A DNA stretch of 64,000 nucleotides from contig JBBCBC010000025.1 of assembly GCA_037126765.1 (NCBI GenBank), positions 14,130,175-14,194,174 on the forward strand. Direction: 5' to 3'. Position numbers and translations under genes: made by a program. The stretch is from Stenogyne calaminthoides (lineage: Eukaryota > Streptophyta > Magnoliopsida > Lamiales > Lamiaceae). The notes under the pieces were generated by a model. The model saw only the letters and a list, made by a program, of their open reading frames with translations, searched no databases and was not told where the DNA came from. How positions within the stretch are numbered: the first letter of the stretch is position 1; every line of letters starts with the position of its first letter. Positions 59,910-64,000 of this stretch are shown one piece after another.

Positions 59910-60525
59910 TGGTGCAGAAATCTAAAGTCGCTAGGTGGGCCAATATTAACAAGTGGGTAACAACTAATAAGAATAAAATACTACTCATGTCATATAAAAA
60001 ATAATTGCAGAGTTTAAAATGTTAAAAAAAACCAAAATTATATTGGTAGAAATTAGAAAGTCACATGTCAATCACTTCACCATTTCCCCCTTTCATCATC
60101 TACCTCACTTTCTCTCTCTCTAGTCTCTACACACCTCATCACTCACCCAATAACTCTCCTCCGTAGTAGAGTATCCTCTCAGCCACTATTTTGCCCTCAT
60201 ACAGACATTTCGTCAAACACTTAGGCATGCTTCGACCGCCACTGAACCACCTATCTCTAGTAAAATGCCGCCTGCCGCCGCCCACCCATCTCCCTTACTA
60301 ATCTGTTAAATTTGAAATCACACCTCCCAAAATATGTATCAAAGATAGCACTGTTTTCGATGTCGAATACAAATTCGGCCCTAGTTGAACCGTGGTGCGA
60401 CAACGTTGCCAAGCCCCACCGACTTGGCCGCCTAGAAAGGCACTTGGCGCGGGGAACGACTTTTAAGCCCGATTTCAGAAAATCGGGGCGGTCGGGGGCC
60501 GCCTAGCCTGATTTCTGCGTCCTTG
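59910..60525. mobile_element. Mutator-like MITE with 11-bp flanking duplication
   Basis: The flanks carry ATGTTTCCCAA at 59899-59909 and 60526-60536. The left end has GGTGCAGAAATC then GCTAGGTGGGCC; the right end, reversed, has GGACGCAGAAATC then GCTAGGCGGCCC. No transposase. The right part is GC-rich; the small open frame there (60312-60506) is not convincing. Confidence 0.7.
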
Positions 60526-60536
60526 ATGTTTCCCAA

Positions 60537-60919
60537 GGATCAAATTACTTTAGAGGCGTTAATTTAATCAGTGCACCTTGACATTATAAATCAAGGAATT
60601 ACAGTGTGAAGGAATTCCACTATTGAAATCAGAGAGAGTGGATGTAAAAGTTGATATTCGAACCACTATCGAAATTTTCATGAATAGATACGTTAGCTCC
60701 ATTTCTCAGTCATTCCCCATGTCCATAACGTTTACATTGTGAATTTGACATGTAAATTTTGTATGCTACTTGATTCAAGAGAATACAAAAATGTTCTCAC
60801 ACAAACACTAGTAGGAGCGTGCAAAATTTAGTTAAAACCAGAACAATCGATTGCACTAAAATTCGAAATTCAATTAAGTTATTTATAATTATAATATAAT
60901 ATAATCAACTCTATATTTG

Positions 60920-60973
<54 letters not shown>

Positions 60974-61459
60974 CATGTGGAAATTTTCAACAAGACCTCA
61001 AGTCATAGATAATACTTGGAAAAAAATAACTAACTAAAAAGAGCTAAAATGGTTGATAATTTAAATACAATGATGAGCTTGTATCCAATGAGAAATATAC
61101 AAAATAAAATTGCGTTAGTTATACTCCCGCATCCTTATTATTTGAAAAGGCCAGTCTCAAAATTTAGCTGAATGTTTTTATAAATAATAATATATATTTT
61201 TATAAATAATAATATATATATTTTTATATATTCCCCAAACATCTCAATATTATACTCTATGTCATTATTTTTTTCACACTAAAATTAATTTGATCTCATT
61301 TAATCTACACACATGTCATTATTTAATTTATTTCACAATTTAACCAAAAAAACAACTTTATCCCTTTTAATAATAATAAACAACTCTTATATTAAAACCC
61401 ATGCATATAGTATATGTTCAAATAAAAGAGGAACGGAGAGAGTAATAGTGATTAAAATA
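60537..61459. other. gene-free AT-rich stretch with (TA)n
   Basis: A (TA)n microsatellite of about 24 units lies at 60923-60970. No gene recognised. Confidence 0.5.
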
Positions 61460-61814
61460 GGGTTAATTACAAATTGCAACATATACATTTTTTTTTTTAC
61501 AAATTGCAACATGTACTATTTTTCTTAACAAATTGATCGATTAAAAAATGATCGATTACAACCCGAGACTTCTTTTTTGTGAAACTTTCCTGCTAAATAT
61601 AGCTATAAATGGTATGTTTTATATACCACAATGCAAAAAAATATTGTAGCAGACATCAAATTGAAGAAATTCAATAGAAAAGTTTCAAAAAACATGAGTC
61701 GAGGTTGCATTTTGTTAAAAAAATATAATACATGTTGCAATTTGTTAAGAAAAGTAGTACATGTTGCAATTTATAAAAAGAATAATAGTACATATTGTAA
61801 TTTGTTATTAACCC
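61460..61814. mobile_element. Mutator-like MITE
   Basis: GGGTTAATTACAAATTGCAA at the left is mirrored by TTGTAATTTGTTATTAACCC at the right. A perfect 9-bp duplication, ATTAAAATA, flanks it (61451-61459 and 61815-61823). Internal units TACATGTTGCAATTTGTTAA recur in both orientations near each end. No coding sequence. Confidence 0.8.
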
Positions 61815-62029
61815 ATTAAAATAAGAGTGATGTGAAGTATTTTAGAAACTTACAACTTGTTGAATTTGAATTTACTGACTTGTTACAGTGAAACGTGCAA
61901 TTATGCCTAAAAAAAAATGCCTTTTATCTGTTTCCTATATTTTTTGTTTCCAAATTTGATTTCTCCAAGTCAATTTCTAAATTTCCGTTAAGATCCCCAC
62001 TTACCATAAAAATAAATAAATAGTGGTGC

Positions 62030-62170
62030 CCCCAAGGGCATAGCCAAGTTGGTAAAGTTTGTGGTGATGTGGGGAGAAATCCTCCTACAACGCAGGTTCG
62101 AACTTGGGACAAATTATCTATTGAAATATTATGGGGGTTTGTCCTGGGGATTGAATCCTGTTGGCTTTCT
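62030..62170 (+). repeat. tRNA-headed SINE-like sequence
   Basis: An A box, TAGCCAAGTTGG, at 62041-62052 and a B box, GGTTCGAACTT, at 62095-62105 have the spacing seen in plant tRNA-derived SINE heads. The 3' side runs into GGATTGAATCCTG and then the tandem array at 62171. No poly(A) or T-rich tail or target duplication could be fixed. Confidence 0.55.
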
Positions 62171-62545
62171 CCCATAAGTGTCTGTCACTTGGGCACATTC
62201 TTCGATTTACAACCCTCCCGGCTGCGCTCTCTCTCTCCCATAAGTGTCTGCCACTTGGGCACATTCTTCGATTTACAACCCTCCCGGCTGCGCCCTCTCC
62301 CATAAGTGTCTGCCACTAGGGCACATTCTTCGATTCTGTTGGGGGGGGGAGTTTTCTCGTCTGTTGGCTCTCTTTTTCATAAGTGTGCACGCTACTTTGG
62401 GCACATTTTTTCGATTATAACCCTCCCCGCCTCGGCTCTCTCTATAAAAAAATGCCATTCTTCGATTCAAATAGGAGGAGTTTCTATCATCCGATAACTT
62501 TTTCCCATAAGTGTTATTTTTCGATTTACAACCCCCCAAATTCTC
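62171..62545 (+). repeat. tandem array of CCCATAAGTGTCTG units
   Basis: Units start at 62171, 62237, 62299, about 62377 and 62504. The first two are 66 and 62 bp and almost identical (CACTTGGGCACATTCTTCGA then TTTACAACCCTCCCGGCTGC); later ones are diverged and lengthened. It lies about 300 bp upstream of the CSTF77 start codon. Confidence 0.75.
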
Positions 62546-62841
62546 CCCCATGTTGCTCCTCATTATTCGTTACAGCCTTAGGGGGAGTTCTTCTTCCTCA
62601 CAAAATAAATAGTGGCCCTTGATTTCCCCAACGCATCCTGTTCGTTGGATCTTTCTCCAACAATTTCCCTTAATTAAACAGCTCGCTCCGCTCCTTGTTT
62701 ATAATCCGGCGATACTTGTCACGTCGGACCACCACTCCACGGCGAAATCGCGGCCGTGACCTAAAATCATCTCCGTCGACAGTTAACACCAGATCAGTAC
62801 TGATACCTTAAATTTTCTAATTTTGGGGGTTCTATCTAGGT

Positions 62842-64000
62842 ATGGCTAACGACACTGAAGAATCGAACTCCACCTTGCTCTCCGTTTCTGGTACGTCTTT
62901 TCTCCGAACAACTTGTCAGTTGCAACGTTTTCTCGAATTATTTTTTCTGTTACTGATTTTGGTTTCTTGTTCGTATAGATGGGAATGCCGATAAATTCAA
63001 CATTGAAGCTGCAGAAATTCTTGCTAATGAGGCACTGGTATTAATTATTCCTTTGATTTTTATCTCCTTTTTTCATTCTTTGGATTTATCTTATGATTCT
63101 CTTTGCAAACTTACGAATACGTTTATCACTTGTTTATTCAGCGGATGTCGATTTCAAATTCAATGCCCATATACGAGCAACTTCTGGCTACATTCCCCAC
63201 TTCGGTAATCCCTTTCATGCGAATAAAAACTTTTAGCATCCTTTGTATTTTTTTTTGTTATCTATAGCAGTTTACATATGTCATGATATTGAAGGCTTGG
63301 TTTTTTTTTTTTTTTTTCTAAAGAAACTGTTTACACTTTCGAATGTCATGGAAATATGATGCCTTGAATTTAATTGAATTGCTAACTATGTGATTTTAGG
63401 TTTCAGAAGCTGTTCCTCATATTAACATCTCTTATTAGTTGTTGAAATTATACAGCATCACATATTCTATCCCTCCACCTACACCTTATATCATTGATAA
63501 CTGTTGATGGAGCTGTTAGGAACTATTGACTTTGGCATGATAGTTTGGGGTATGTTTGATTTGGGATTTAGTGGATATTGAAATGTGGATTTCAGAATCT
63601 AGTGGATTAAAACATCATGATAAATAGTAATGATGTGTTGTTTTGAGATTTAAATAGTGTAGGATTTAACTGTGTAAAATTGATGTGTGAAAGTGTTTGA
63701 TGTCGTATTATTATATTATTGTTGATTGTTAATTGTAATTGCAATGATTGATTTGTTTGATTTGGAAGCTGTATAAGTGAGAAAACTTTGTGAAAAATGA
63801 TAAATAAAAGAAGAGATCACATTTGCATTAAAGGGGGGTGGGTGGGTGGGTTGGTGATGAAGAAAAATAGTATGTGTATGGTTTATATGTATTTGTAGGG
63901 TTAGATGCATTGGGGTTTTTTAAAACTAGATTCTAAAATCCAAAAGTAGAAACATATTTAGATTTTGAAATCCCAAAATTTTGCTACACAATTTGGTGTA
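62842..64000 (+). CDS. CSTF77: cleavage stimulation factor subunit 77, first three exons (runs off the window)
   Basis: Exon 1 is 62842-62890, exon 2 62979-63037 and exon 3 63142-63204, with GT-AG introns. They give 57 residues: a short acidic, Ser-rich start (MANDTEESNSTLLSV), then KFNIEAAEILANEALRMSIS and MPIYEQLLATFPTS. This matches the first HAT (half-a-TPR) repeat of plant CstF77, a scaffold of the nuclear mRNA 3'-end cleavage complex that bridges CstF50 and CstF64. The remaining exons lie beyond 64000; exon 3 is followed by an intron of at least 796 bp that holds a MITE-like sequence. The recognition rests on a short segment, but the pattern is characteristic. Confidence 0.8.
63549..64000. 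repeat. MITE-like sequence in a CSTF77 intron
   Basis: GGGTATGTTTGATTTGGGAT at the left and GAAATCCCAAAATTTTGC near the window end are inverted, with further TGTTTGATTTGG words inside. The right terminus may lie outside the window. Confidence 0.45.

Noticed and set aside
62069..62563. Open frames of 60-100 codons on both strands over the CCCATAAG array
   Set aside because: They arise from repeated units and break where unit length changes; no splice or promoter support.
1..64000. CRISPR array, bacterial operons or prophage
   Set aside because: The short repeats are minisatellites, microsatellites and transposon ends with no regular spacers, and the genes have introns; this is plant nuclear DNA.

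Overview
This is nuclear DNA of a flowering plant, probably a eudicot. The evidence is the AT-rich, intron-containing genes, a xyloglucan endotransglucosylase/hydrolase (XTH), the 5' end of a CSTF77 (cleavage stimulation factor) gene, plant-type Ty1/copia retrotransposons, a CACTA (En/Spm) transposon and many MITEs. I cannot name the species. Most of the window is transposon-derived; only about four host genes can be supported, and two of them are cut by the window edges or incomplete.

Layout. 1-2.5 kb: the last three exons of an unrecognised plus-strand gene, with MITEs around and inside it. 4.9-22 kb: a nested complex. The outer layer is two copies of a ~1.03-kb non-autonomous Mutator-like family (9-bp target duplications). 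The second copy is split by a 14.1-kb copia tandem of the form LTR-gag/pol-LTR-leader-gag fragment-partial LTR, flanked by CGAAG. The copia integrase region is split in turn by a minus-strand element with ~1.4-kb LTRs and an internal part of only 136 bp (primer-binding site and polypurine tract), flanked by TTATC. 22.3-22.6 kb: a possible two-exon gene fragment. 25-26.6 kb: LTR-like remnants with a GC-rich tandem duplication. 27-33.25 kb: a decayed CACTA element with a small first gene, a broken TNP2-type transposase and a recognisable right terminus. 33.8-37.3 kb: MITEs. 37.6-42.5 kb: a second, RE1-like copia element with ~0.38-kb LTRs. 43.05-44.36 kb: a non-autonomous hAT element.

45-54 kb is the gene-bearing part: an apparently intact three-exon XTH (47.8-49.9 kb, plus strand) converges on an intact seven-exon minus-strand gene of unknown function (53.9-50.6 kb) in which one 103-nt exon is present twice. 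56-58.7 kb holds the third copy of the Mutator-like family, split by a solo LTR of the minimal element. 59-60.5 kb holds another LTR relic, itself hit by a Mutator-like MITE. 62.0-62.5 kb has a tRNA-headed SINE-like sequence and a tandem array, just upstream of the first three exons of CSTF77.

The observations I rate highest are the Mutator-like family carrying a 71-nt tRNA-shaped segment with Pol III A and B boxes in all three copies, the minimal LTR element with very large LTRs and almost no internal region, the tandem copia structure, and the exon duplication in the unknown gene. Repeat copies often differ by single-base indels, so some frameshifts in the transposons could be assembly errors.
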